64,000 nucleotides of DNA, taken from positions 124,377 to 188,376 of the forward strand of contig MU394117.1 in the NCBI GenBank assembly GCA_022578605.1, given 5' to 3'. Shown one piece after another: positions 18,950 to 30,604 of this stretch. A program made the translations under genes and the position numbers. How positions within the stretch are numbered: the stretch's first letter is position 1; the number at the start of each line of letters is the position of its first letter. The DNA is from Camillea tinctor. Lineage: Eukaryota > Ascomycota > Sordariomycetes > Xylariales > Xylariaceae. The notes under the pieces were generated by a model. The model ran no database searches. It was not told the origin of the DNA and worked only from the letters and a program-made list of their open reading frames with translations.

Positions 18950-21418
18950 ATGCGATTGGTGAGCCAGATTCTGCGCCATGTGAAGTCAGAGCGGATTGTT
19001 CTCCATCTCCTAGCTCAGCCTATATCTCGACGATGTCCTGGCACTCCACGCTATAGCTCGGGCATTCGAGCTTTCTCAGCACATGTAGTATCGACAGAGG
19101 GAGATGGGGATTATCGGCTACTCCCCGGGGCCCCCGAGGAATCTCATCTGGTCCCAGTCGATCACCAGCAAACCGACGTGTCTCTGATTCAGCATACGAG
19201 GCATTTCGGGAGATGGAGGGCTCTCTTAACTGATCCACAACGTCTTGCCATTGAGTCAGACTTCGCACGTCGAGGTCCCGCGAAGACGTGGCCCCGTACG
19301 TTACTAGTAGATAAGTTCCATCGATTTGGCGATTTCGCCTTGTGGAGCTGTCTCTTAGACTACCAGAAGAGAGTCAACGGTGATCTTGGCGTTTTTTCTG
19401 TCTGGAAAGGCTTATGGGGACGTAAGTCGTTGTACGATGTCGAAGGTCCTCTGGCGCCCATGTTCTGGAGAGTCCTGCTCGAGGCTGCGGTGAGGTCGGA
19501 CGCCGAGGAGTTTCTCGAAACTGTCTGGATCTATAGCGAATGGATGTATGACGCACATGGAGTCAAGTGGCCGCATTTATATTTGACAGTTCTCCCGCAT
19601 TTCTTGCGAACCCATCAACATAAGCGAGCATTGCAATGGCACATACGGTTATCACTACACTTCTACCCTGGACCTGACGAGTTTGCCCAACTGGTCAAGC
19701 AATTTGTAACTGATAAGGAATTGCATCGGTTTTCCACCCTCCAGTCTCTCTACTTGGTCAATCGAGACCATAAACTCTACGATCAACTGATTCCGTATCT
19801 GTATAGCCTGGGTGAATCCCGGTTAGCGTATGAATGGCGCTGCACCTGCATTCGGCTAGATGACCTACCATCGGATTCGGCCTCAGCTTCCGTGAAGCCT
19901 TTCTTGAGATATCTCCGAGGGTATTTTCCTCGCGAGCATCTTGTTCCACAAGAAGTAGCTGCTATCGACGGCCAGAACCCTGAGCCCAAAGAAGAGACCG
20001 ACAAGCCGTTAAAATTATCCCGCGAATTCGTCAATCGTGTCCACGGAGAGACTTTTGGCATTAGTGTCAAGAATTACAATGATAGGTTAGGAGCCAAATG
20101 GTTTGCTAGCACATGGGTCAGTCTCAACACCACAATATCGGCTGTTGCGGCTCTGGGTATTGAAGCAATTGGGCCCCTATCGCTCCAGTCCATTGCTCTG
20201 AGGGAACATACGCCAGGGGGCGTGTTGGCTCGCATCGACCAACTACGAGAGCACGGCATTTCAGTGGTCAACTCAAATTATTATCAAATGATACTGTACC
20301 TCGCTAAGAAAAACGACAACGAACTTCTCGCTGACCTATTACGATGCGATCTTCATCCAGACGTCTTCGGTGATCCAGACTTGCAGGCACAGCTCCTTAG
20401 TTCTATGGATGAGTCGAGCGACTGGAAAACCCACAGGTTACTCCTAGTTTCCCAGATTATCACCTTGGAGCGGGCCGCCCGAAAGACCGCCAACGCCATT
20501 GTCCAGGCTCGCTTCTTACAACGGGACCGGCAAGGCATGTTAAGGATCCTCCAGGATATGATGGCCATGAAGATCAGTATTGATCATGAGCAAACCGAAA
20601 AGATTTTTTATAGCCTGGTTAAGGACGCACGATCCCATCATTACCCTCCAGAACTCTTGTTTTTCAACTTGTCTGTTTGCCGACAGCTCATCGCTATGGA
20701 AGTGCCCGTACCTATTAGATGCTGGAAGAAGCTTCTATTCATCCTTGTCAGACAAAGTAGGTTGGCTGAATTCGAGAAGCTTTGCTTTGAGCTCGTGAGA
20801 TTGTATACCGAATCTCAATTTTCTCGCCCGGGGTTTGTTCCAATGCATCTGGAGGATGTTCCAGAAGCCCTAAGGACACCCCTCGCCAGTGTAGAGAATC
20901 TTCTAGGTCTCTATATACCTCTAGATTTGCCTAAAAGATTGCCAGAGCATCCACTACGCAAAATCATTTTTCCTAAAATGATACGAGTAATGCTACGGTG
21001 CACGTTCTACGCTGCCATCAAGCAACCGAAGAAAGCAGCCCCGGCACTACATTCCTCCCGGCGCCGGCCTCGAGACTTCCACGCTGCCTATGCCATAAGA
21101 TTGTTGCGAATGCTTCGTGACCGAGGTGTCACAATCAATTACAGGCTCTTAGCTCACTACGTCAAATTACGTCTCACCACCCTCTTCGGACCGGTAGTGT
21201 TCACCAAAAGAAACGAGCAACTTATAAGGGCAAAAAACACATTTTCACTGGAAGAAATGAAAACACTAGTAGACGAGGCATGGGGGGAGGAACTCCTCCC
21301 CTCGCTCGATGAGCTACGCGCATATATTCAGGAATTTGGTCTCAGAGCATCTGAGCATAACGTTGAATTTTTGGAAAGACGGGGAAAGAGCAGACCCGTC
21401 ATCCAAGCCGTGCTATAA
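18950..21418 (+). CDS. Mitochondrial pentatricopeptide-repeat-type protein
   Basis: One exon of 822 residues. The N-terminus is basic and hydroxylated with few acids in the first 50 residues (RLVSQILRHVKSER, then SRRCPGTPRYSS), as in a mitochondrial presequence. The rest is helical, with degenerate 35-residue-like helix pairs (for example WSCLLDYQKRVNGDLGVFSV and YYQMILYLAKKNDNELLADL). This is the look of fungal PPR proteins that bind mitochondrial mRNAs or ribosomes to control expression of mtDNA-encoded subunits. I do not recognise a named orthologue. The C-terminal part (about 700-822) is basic (SSRRRPRD), consistent with RNA contact. It is convergent with the t-SNARE gene and shares its promoter with COX7. 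Confidence 0.72.
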   Translation: MRLVSQILRHVKSERIVLHLLAQPISRRCPGTPRYSSGIRAFSAHVVSTEGDGDYRLLPGAPEESHLVPVDHQQTDVSLIQHTRHFGRWRALLTDPQRLAIESDFARRGPAKTWPRTLLVDKFHRFGDFALWSCLLDYQKRVNGDLGVFSVWKGLWGRKSLYDVEGPLAPMFWRVLLEAAVRSDAEEFLETVWIYSEWMYDAHGVKWPHLYLTVLPHFLRTHQHKRALQWHIRLSLHFYPGPDEFAQLVKQFVTDKELHRFSTLQSLYLVNRDHKLYDQLIPYLYSLGESRLAYEWRCTCIRLDDLPSDSASASVKPFLRYLRGYFPREHLVPQEVAAIDGQNPEPKEETDKPLKLSREFVNRVHGETFGISVKNYNDRLGAKWFASTWVSLNTTISAVAALGIEAIGPLSLQSIALREHTPGGVLARIDQLREHGISVVNSNYYQMILYLAKKNDNELLADLLRCDLHPDVFGDPDLQAQLLSSMDESSDWKTHRLLLVSQIITLERAARKTANAIVQARFLQRDRQGMLRILQDMMAMKISIDHEQTEKIFYSLVKDARSHHYPPELLFFNLSVCRQLIAMEVPVPIRCWKKLLFILVRQSRLAEFEKLCFELVRLYTESQFSRPGFVPMHLEDVPEALRTPLASVENLLGLYIPLDLPKRLPEHPLRKIIFPKMIRVMLRCTFYAAIKQPKKAAPALHSSRRRPRDFHAAYAIRLLRMLRDRGVTINYRLLAHYVKLRLTTLFGPVVFTKRNEQLIRAKNTFSLEEMKTLVDEAWGEELLPSLDELRAYIQEFGLRASEHNVEFLERRGKSRPVIQAVL

Positions 21419-21897
21419 CACAATTGCTGCTCAGGGGTACTTTCTAGTCTCGGTCAACATCTCCTGTACAATATAACCACCAATGATACCCGTAATCTTG
21501 TAACAAATAAATAGAAGATCGAATGAAAAAAAAAAAAAAAACAGACAATATTCTTCTCTAGAATATCTCTTCAAAGTGCCCGATGAACCACACGGGCGAC
21601 TTATGCGCATGTAAGCATATGTCTGGCATGTGTGTGGTGACGTGCGCCTCATTATTACAGTGTATTGTTACAAACGCTCATTGGGTCCTAACGTCATCAA
21701 TGTCTCCTGGACGATTCGACCCTCTCTCTTCCTCTTCCTTTCTACCCGCCGTAGATTTTGTAATTCGAAAGCCATTTCCCATAATAACTCCTCACCATTT
21801 TAAGTTGAAGCAGTCCCCCCTCCCCTCCCCCCCGCCTTTTTTTTTCTGCCAAAGGGACATATCTATTTGGTCTGTCTTCGAAGAGCGAGCTAACTAA
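21419..21897. other. Convergent 3' spacer, PPR / Tlg2
   Basis: A 479 bp spacer with an A run near 21527-21541, a C-rich/T-rich block at 21818-21845, and a probable poly(A) signal region (AACAAATAAATAGA near 21500). No gene is seen. Confidence 0.6.
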
Positions 21898-23380
21898 TTA
21901 AGTTAAGGCTCCCTCTGTATCCTCCCCGCCTACATCGATATTACCGCTTTCACTGTTTCCACTACTAGCACTATCACCGCCGCCTCCTCCGTGGTTCTTG
22001 GGCTTAATGACGAGCAGTATTATGGCACCGGCGATAAGGAGAATGAGGAGGAGGATGGCCTTGCGCTTGGTGGTCTTGCGTTGGTAGCCGGCGGCGACGA
22101 CAAGCTCCTTCTCTGCAGCACGAACGTCGGTGGCCATGCGCTCGACGTTATAGTCGATGCGGTCGAGCATGGTTCCCTGGTCGATAACCATGGTCTGGAG
22201 GTCGCGGAATAGATCAGACAGTTCAATGATGCCCTGGGCGATATCTTCGATCTCGCGTTCACGCTGCAGGATGACCGCATCGTTACTATGTAGCAATCGC
22301 TGCGCCGTGGTCTGCTGTAGTGCGGTCTGTGAGTACGAACGGTCGGCATCTGACTCGAGAAGGGAGGGGTCGGCAGCGTAGTTGGTGTTGCTGGAGGAGC
22401 CGGGAAACGTGGCTGAAGACCGGTCGCTAGCTAGGTTTGGGGATGCAAGGCCGGACATGCCGCGAAGCTCTGCAAGGAATAGAAGGACCTTCGTTAGTAT
22501 TTTGTTCTTCACGCATGTGCATAATCTCTATAGAATACCGAGCAATCAGAAGAAGGGGGTGTTGGTTTCGATCTCCACTTCCGTCTCCTTGTCATCACAA
22601 CCCCCTTTCTCGCCCATCCCTTTGTGCCAGTTGGCAAAGGGGGAGGGGGGGGGGGATACGGAATACGCAATACGGGAAGAAAACGTACTCTTTAGATAGG
22701 CGCTCTGCTTTTTCCGGAAACCAGCACTCGCCTCTTGCACCCGCGCAGCAAGGCTGACTTGTATGTTCTTGGCCATGACCTCCTCGGCGCGGGTCATAGT
22801 GCCACTCTGTTTGCCCTCGCGCACCATTTGTTCGACGCGCTGGATGCAGCGGTGGCAGTCGTGGAAGCCCTTGGTAATAGATTGAGTTAGACGCTCGATC
22901 TCGCCCTCCTCTGCGCGCTTGGCCTCCTCGTCATTGAACCCAGGTAGGACGTGCTTTTGGTGTAGGCGCTCGAGGGTTTGCGACTTGCGCGCTATCTCGG
23001 CCAGTAGGTCAGTCACCTCGTCGTTGACGTCGGCCCAGCGTGGGGGTAGGAGATCCATCTCGATAACTGTGTCGCCGTCGTCGTAGTCGGCACCCGCCAG
23101 TAGGCCCTGCTGATCCTCGGCGGCGGCAGCACTGCCACTACCGCGGCCGAAGTCCGAAAAGCCATTGCCGCTCGGTCCGGGGCCATACCGGGTCTTCTTG
23201 GCCGGATGGTGAGCGTACGACTGGCGGTAGGATATGTAACTAGTTTAGAGACAATGGTGTCAGTAGTGGATGGGGGGTTCGGTCGGTTGCCTATCCAATT
23301 GTGTGTCTCTATTCCTCATCAGGAGGATAGTGAGGAAAGTGAGGATGGTGAGCTTACAGGTTGGTGCGGTCTCGCCACAT
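21898..23380 (-). CDS. TLG2: t-SNARE Tlg2 / syntaxin-16 family
   Basis: A Qa-SNARE of the trans-Golgi/endosome that mediates fusion of recycling vesicles, with the SM protein Vps45 as the known partner in yeast. Exons 23358-23380, 22689-23239 and 21898-22469 give 381 residues. The 23 nt first exon encodes MWRDRTNL and joins to YISYRQSYAHH, the conserved N-peptide region. Introns are 118 and 219 bp; the second splice yields FRKKQSAYLKK-LRGMSG as in syntaxin 16. The Habc bundle is at about 70-190, the SNARE helix at about 258-318 with the zero-layer Gln at 289 (VIDQGTML), and the membrane anchor at about 329-346. A Gly/Ser-rich acidic luminal tail of ~30 residues follows, as in fungal Tlg2. The long intron contains a G run near 22640. 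Confidence 0.93.
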
Positions 23381-24302
23381 GGCGGACGCGGGAGGGGGGC
23401 AGCAGCACCGTCAGCTTGGGCGATGCAATGGCAGAGATGAAATGAGCCCGATCAATTGGAGAGGGAGATCATAGGATCAGAAGAGGGAGAGAGGCAGATG
23501 TGGGATATGTTGATCGCGATAGTAGTTGTGAGTTAGTGTACTACTAACGGTAAGTATGTACAGTGGTATAAGAGCCAGGAATGGTAATGGTAATGGTAAT
23601 GGTAATGATAGTGATATGATAATGATAATGGTAATGGTACAGATAATCCACATGCATCAGCTTGAAGATTGCCAGCTGCTTCAGGCTGTCTGGCCCCTAC
23701 AGCTGACGTATGTTCTTGGCTTTACTAGATGGAAGTACCTACCTAAAGACCTGACACAACTTGAAGGTCGGAAATTTGCTCCGTTACAGAGAGGACAGGG
23801 CTAAAACTGTTAGGTTTTGTTTGAACCCGCCTAGGTTTAGTTAGGTATCTATCGAGGTACATAGGTAGTAGATAATAAGTATCCCCGCACAGACCAACGA
23901 TCATTTAGGTACATACAGGAAGTAAAAGTCCCTTGATGTTCCACAGAATACGTACCTCCTACCTAAGCATACCAGTGACACACACACAAAGGACAAAGGC
24001 GGACAAGCGTGTGCCTATTGGGTGATTAGCCCTCCACCCGCTCTCTCTCTTTCTCTCTCTGCCCCCTTCCCTCAAACAACCCCCCCCCCCCCCTCCTCTC
24101 CCCCTAAAATAAGGCCCCTCCATATTTATTATGCCTTGAACAGCAAAGGCAAAACACTTCCTTGGCAACCTAACACATCCAACATTAAACAATTCACCAC
24201 CCAGCGATAGAAACGACGCCCAAACCCGACACTCCTTCGTTGACACCACTCCGCATTCTTGCCGACTCTCATTGACCACCTTCAACAAATTCACCCTTCA
24301 CC
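23381..24302. promoter_or_regulatory. Divergent promoter region, Tlg2 / calmodulin
   Basis: A 922 bp spacer. It contains (ATGGTA)n at 23581-23608, CT-rich DNA at 24030-24060 and a 14-C run at 24080-24093. The last, pyrimidine-rich 270 bp directly precede the calmodulin start, a usual feature of strongly expressed fungal genes. Confidence 0.6.
23581..23612. repeat. (ATGGTA)n hexanucleotide repeat
   Basis: About five copies of ATGGTA/ATGATA-type units, continued by looser GATAAT repeats to about 23642. Confidence 0.85.
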
Positions 24303-25383
<1,081 letters not shown>

Positions 25384-27090
25384 ACTCGATTGAGCCTCGC
25401 GCAAGCCTGTTTATAACCATACCCAATCTTATGCTGTGATGAGCTTTCGTTGTTTTTCTCTCTTCTTCTCAGAAGTGAGGCAAGGAGTGTTGCCCTGGTG
25501 GAGCTGGATCCTGTCCATTCGAGGGGTGATACGCTTGAGTTCGGCAGGGGCTTTCTAGTTTGGAAGACGAATGGGATGCTTTTTCTATTTCGAGGCTTTT
25601 CTACTTCGATATCTTCCATCAATAAAAATAAAATTGACCCGACAAATGAGATGCTCTGCTAGTTTTGATACGCTTCTATAATTACTTATTATACATAGCA
25701 ACTGTTACATAGCTCGTCGCGTAACATAGTAGCCGAACCTATACTGATTCAGGTATTCATTTTTCATTTCCTCTGAATGCAAAATATGCATGCCTCATGC
25801 TTTCTATACCCACTTGCCATGATCTGGAGATGAGATGTTGCTACCGTAGAGCTCCCCTTCTTTTAGGATGTAATTTGACATCCGTCACTCATGCACGTGT
25901 CTGTGTGTATCAACATGTCATTGCCTGAGGATCACCTTGCTTAGTAAAAATTCTTCGTCGCAGGCCACATAGCCTGGGCAATCTAGATACATAGGATAGA
26001 TAGTTCATGATGAATAAATTAACATGGGTAGGGCAGTGGCATTGCACACACATTGTATATGTATTGTTTGATAGGCATCAATGCGGGATTATGTATTATA
26101 TGTTTCGTATTTCAGAGGTGAATTAGACCTGTGAATCATATGCTACCAGACCAGCCACTTAGACGCAATGCGATCCCTCTTTGTAAGTTAGAGGTGCTTT
26201 ATTTGTTGGGAAACACATGGCAGCCCCACGGAGCTCCCTCTCTTTTTCTCTCACTCTCACATACTCCATACACACTCTCTAGTTTCAACCCCTCCTATCA
26301 CATCATATTGCCTGTCAAACTTGGGACCAAGATGACATTGGGGGCTTCAGGTGACTTCAAATTCTGACAAAACATGCCCATCAACCCTAGACTACTAGGT
26401 TTATCTATGTACTCCGTCCTACCTACGTACTAGAATGGGATAGATAAAATGCACACAAGAATCCTTCAAAGCATAGAGTGACCAGAACCTTTAGGTACCT
26501 AGGTAGTTTTCTATAGTGGTGATATGTAGGTATGGGTCTATAGCCTTATCGATGATAAAAGAAAAAAAGAAAGTTTATAGGAGCTTGGGCCATATCTTAG
26601 TGGATCCAATTGCAGATAATTTAGTGGGGCATGGGGATTGGGGATTAGGGATTGGGGGATTGGTTCAAGTTCCCAACCCTGAATGATGCAACGCTCCAGG
26701 TCCCTCGCTCCCAGTCCAAATCCAAGATTCCTTCAATGTTCTTTTCAACTCCAATTCGGTTCAACGCTGTACCTACCAGACCTTTGCTTTCCAATTAGGG
26801 ATTTGAGCTTGTTCTGTTCCGACTCCAGTCTAGTGTCTTGTTAGATACGTGCTGGTTGAATCAGTCCTTTCGTTGGTTATCCTTCTATTCAAGCTGATGT
26901 ACAACACCATCTACGGTAGACCTCTTCGTCCCTTGGTTTCCATCATCAGTTAACGAAACCTCCATCTCTTCAGGTTTTTGTCCTCCGATGCACAGCGCTC
27001 GAGAGACATGTGCATCGGCTCTATCCCCTACTTCAATAATTATTTGTTTGCCTAGAAAAAGCACCTCTTGCATGCTACACAGCTGCGATC
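25384..27090. other. Spacer between calmodulin and GH47 mannosidase
   Basis: A 1.7 kb spacer in tandem orientation. The left part holds the calmodulin 3' UTR with AATAAAAATAAAA near 25619; the right part is the mannosidase promoter. One ACCTAGGT lies at 26497. A GGGGATTGGGGATT-like repeat is at about 26634-26660. No gene is seen. Confidence 0.6.
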
Positions 27091-28905
27091 ATGGGGGTTC
27101 GTCGCGTTAGACTTCTGATCGCAGTTGTCGCAGTATGGGTCTTGGGCTCGTGGTATTATAGCTGGGGACCGCCCAATGGCAACGGAATTTTCGCTCCCTC
27201 GCCTAAATTCGGCCAAGGACCTGGTCCTGGAGATGTTAGGTGGAAAAAGCTTCCCGCCCGTTACCCCGTCGAGACACTAGCTGCGCTTCCGACCGACAAG
27301 CCAGTCAGACCCATTCCCCGCGTTCAAGCCCCAGAGCCGGAAGAGGATGTTGCCGCGAAACAGGAGAGAAAGAAGCGACTTGCTGCCGTCAAGGATAGCT
27401 TCACCCATAGCTGGCAGGGATATAAGAGACAAGCCTGGGGGCACGACGAGATCAAACCGCTCTCCGGCGAATACAAAGACCCGTTTGGCGGCTGGGCCGC
27501 TACCCTTGTCGATTCTCTCGACAGCCTCTGGATAATGGGCATGAAGGAAGAGTTCGAGACGGCTGTGAAGGCTTGCTATCATATTGATTTTACTACCACC
27601 AAGACGCGTGACATTAACATATTTGAAACTACCATCCGCTATCTGGGCGGTTTCCTGGCTGCGTACGAACTTAGTGACAAGAAATACCCAAAACTGTTAG
27701 CCAAGGCGACCGAAGTAGCGGACTTGGTCATGTCAGCATTCGACACCCCAAACCACATGCCTATTACTCGATTTCCATGGCGAGACTACGTCCAGGGCAA
27801 AGACCAACGAGCTCCCGGGACAGTTTTAGTTGCAGAGATCGGATCTCTGAGTTTGGAGCTTACTAAACTATCTCAATTGACAGGCGATATGCAATATTAC
27901 GACGCCGCCCAGAGAATATACGACCAGCTCGAGGAAGGCCAGAGCGAGACTCGTGTCCCGGGGATGTGGCCTGTCGTCGTTGACGCATCTAAAACCCCGC
28001 TGAGATTTGCGGGCGACTCGTTTAGTCTGGGAGGTATGAGCGATAGCACATTTGAATACCTAGGGAAATACTACGTGCTTCTTGGCGGTGCTCTTGACCA
28101 ACCTCGGAAACTGTACCTGGGTTTCATCGACGTTGCTAAGAAGCATCTTCTCCGCCGTGCCCTGAATCCAGACAATATTCTCATAGCTTTCTTTGGAGAT
28201 GCACGCCTCGTTAAACCGGCTGATGGCGAAGCCTACGTCACCACCTCATCCCGCGCTCAGCATCTTACGTGCTTTGCAGGAGGGATGGTGGGCATGGCGG
28301 CCAAGGTCTTTGATCGTCCGTCCGATATGGAGGTAGCTGAACAACTTACAGACGGCTGTGTTTGGTCGTATAAAAACACCATCACGGGCATCGGACCGGA
28401 GATATTCTACTTCATTCCCTGCGACCCGGATACAAAGAAAGACGACTGCAAGTGGAGCGAGGATCGATGGCTCGCAGCTGTCAAGAAGTACTGGGCACCC
28501 AATGCTAAGGGCAGTGGGCTCCAGAAAGATCAAATCCAAAATATCATCGATGTGCGGCAACTTCCGCCCGGTATGGTCGATGTGAATGACCGACGGTACC
28601 TCCTTCGGCCGGAAGCTATCGAATCAGTCTTCATGATGTATCGGTTGACCGGCGACCCGAAGTGGATGGACAAGGCCTGGGACATGTTTACGTCTATCGA
28701 GAAGTATACGCGTGCAAAATACGCCTCGGCATCATTGGACGACGTGACTCGTAGGCGACCTAGTCAGGTCGATAGCATGGAGAGTTTTTGGCTCGCAGAA
28801 ACGTTGAAGTATTTCTACTTAATTTTTGGGGACTGGGACCTAATTGATCTGAACGAATGGGTCTTGAATACAGAAGCGCATCCTCTTCGTCGTGCAGATG
28901 CATAG
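27091..28905 (+). CDS. GH47 class I alpha-1,2-mannosidase (ER/Golgi)
   Basis: A glycoside hydrolase family 47 enzyme that trims alpha-1,2-mannose from N-glycans. The gene is intronless, 604 residues. A basic start (MGVRRVR) and one hydrophobic helix (about 8-25) suggest a type II membrane protein with luminal catalytic domain, and a Pro-rich stem runs to about residue 90. Family motifs are visible: DPFGGWAATLVDSLDSLWIMG (about 130-150, split across the substrate site), FETTIRYLGGFLAAYEL, LRPEAIESVFMMYRLTGD, and SMESFWLAETLKYFYLIF, with the calcium-binding Thr in NTEAHPL near the C-terminus. A Cys pair (CFAGGM and DGCVWSY) is placed as in the conserved disulphide. Whether it works in the ER or the Golgi cannot be told from sequence here. 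Confidence 0.93.
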   Translation: MGVRRVRLLIAVVAVWVLGSWYYSWGPPNGNGIFAPSPKFGQGPGPGDVRWKKLPARYPVETLAALPTDKPVRPIPRVQAPEPEEDVAAKQERKKRLAAVKDSFTHSWQGYKRQAWGHDEIKPLSGEYKDPFGGWAATLVDSLDSLWIMGMKEEFETAVKACYHIDFTTTKTRDINIFETTIRYLGGFLAAYELSDKKYPKLLAKATEVADLVMSAFDTPNHMPITRFPWRDYVQGKDQRAPGTVLVAEIGSLSLELTKLSQLTGDMQYYDAAQRIYDQLEEGQSETRVPGMWPVVVDASKTPLRFAGDSFSLGGMSDSTFEYLGKYYVLLGGALDQPRKLYLGFIDVAKKHLLRRALNPDNILIAFFGDARLVKPADGEAYVTTSSRAQHLTCFAGGMVGMAAKVFDRPSDMEVAEQLTDGCVWSYKNTITGIGPEIFYFIPCDPDTKKDDCKWSEDRWLAAVKKYWAPNAKGSGLQKDQIQNIIDVRQLPPGMVDVNDRRYLLRPEAIESVFMMYRLTGDPKWMDKAWDMFTSIEKYTRAKYASASLDDVTRRRPSQVDSMESFWLAETLKYFYLIFGDWDLIDLNEWVLNTEAHPLRRADA

Positions 28906-29920
28906 GAAGTTGTGTTATCAACAAAGATATAGTCTATTGAGGGTGGTTGCTTGCATAGAAAGAAAGAACCTAGGAAAGTTGAAGTTGGTGTTGGTTCAAT
29001 ATAGGTTACCTAACATGGGGATGAGGAGATCCCGGTATTGTGCTTCTTGCCTTGTCACACATGTTGTTCCTACATACGCGTGATGTCACTTTGAATTTAT
29101 TTATTTATTTACTTACTTATTTATTAGCTACCTCATATGGATTAGGTAGCTAGCTCAACGCATCCAAGTAGATGTTAGTTAGAAGATGTTGTCTATATAA
29201 GGGTATGTACAAGAGGGAGACGAAGGGGAGGTGAGATGATTGACTGGTAGAAAGACACGGTGAATGAGGATGAGGCCGGGTTTAGGACACAAGGTAACTA
29301 GTTTGTTTTGGCATGTGAAGTTGTTTCGGTTCGTTTCGAACGTACATACAAAAAGGCGTAAGGCCTGGTTAAGGAGGTAACCAAAGCTAGGATCAAGACC
29401 GAGACTTTCTTCAAAAACTGAATAAGACCGGGTTGAGGAGGCTGCTACTACGTAAGGTAGTAGCGGAAACAACCGGGTATGTACCGATGCAGGTGCGATC
29501 TGCTTTAATGGTCAGTTAGGCTTCCCGATTAGTGCCGAGTTTATTAAAAACGCTTCCTTCAGCTCCCTGGATATTTGCGGACCCTTGAACGGACGAACAG
29601 ACAGGCATACATACGTGCCTACATACGCATATATGTATGTACGTACTATGTAGGAGTATCAAAAATCAGTTTCCCGTTAGGTTACCGGCTTCTAAAAAAG
29701 GCCAAAGAGGCTTAAAACTTTATTTTCACCCGGGACACACACACACAACGGAAATTTACAAGGCTGTTGTTCTCTTTGTACCCATATATACGCGTGCGCG
29801 CAGAGATAGAGACTTTTCGTACGTCACACGTGCAACTACATAGCCCACAAACTACCTAGTAATTACATTAATTTATTATATTTTCCCAATCTCGCTGGGC
29901 TTTCTCCTCTTCCCCCCCAC

Positions 29921-29947
29921 TAAGAATGCTAAGAATGCTAAGAATGC
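29921..29947. repeat. Three tandem copies of a 9-mer (TAAGAATGC)
   Basis: TAAGAATGC is repeated three times exactly and followed by CGCTAAG. It is a small tandem repeat upstream of the CDF transporter gene. Confidence 0.85.
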
Positions 29948-30339
29948 CGCTAAGCTTACTTGGAGACACGGATGGGCAAACAAGAACAATGGCCCGGATC
30001 AATATCTGGCTATTGCCCGGCGATTAACTTTGACTTGTTTGTTATCAGCGTCATTCTATCTTTCCATCTTCCAATAGTTGACAGCGTACAGACCACGTTT
30101 ACCGCCAAGGAAAGAAGGTCTTTTCCGGCATCCCCGTTGGGGAATCCATATTGGGGAGAAAGGGAAGGAGGCGCCTTGGTATGTGGTGCTCGAAGTTGAG
30201 TTGCCGTCATTTAACTTAACTTTATCTGATCTTATGCATCTCCTTTTAACTTTTTAGCTTTCACCCTAAAGAGTTTGATGCAAAGCTAATGTCCATTGGT
30301 TGTTTGCACCTCCCCCATCTCTCCATGTTTCTTCCCTAT

Positions 30340-30435
30340 CCGTACATGGATTTCTCATCTTCCTTCTTCCCTTTCTCCCCCTTCTCTCCCCTCTCTTCCC
30401 CCCCTCCCCCTCCCCCCCCTTTTTTTTCTTCTCCC
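30340..30435 (+). promoter_or_regulatory. Long CT-rich tract upstream of CDF transporter
   Basis: About 95 bases that are almost only C and T, ending in a C-then-T run, located 170-265 bp before the CDF start codon. CT-rich tracts near transcription starts are common in filamentous fungi; the role here is inferred. Confidence 0.5.
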
Positions 30436-30604
30436 TTACCTTCAGTACCTGAATCTCCCTTCGTCGTCCATATATCGGTCTAGCACCTAACATACATTTT
30501 CCTGCATTCATAACTAGCACGCCCTGACGTTTACTTTCTCTCTCCCCTTTAGTTTGCTTGACAATCGATATATTACATAGCGGGGTCTTTATCCACAGCT
30601 TACC

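Larger units (their letters stand above)
28906..30604. other. Spacer between GH47 and CDF genes
   Basis: A 1.7 kb tandem spacer. It has an (ATTT)n tract near 29096-29124, a 9-mer repeat at 29921-29947 and a strong CT-rich block at 30340-30435 upstream of the CDF start. No coding sequence is supported. Confidence 0.6.
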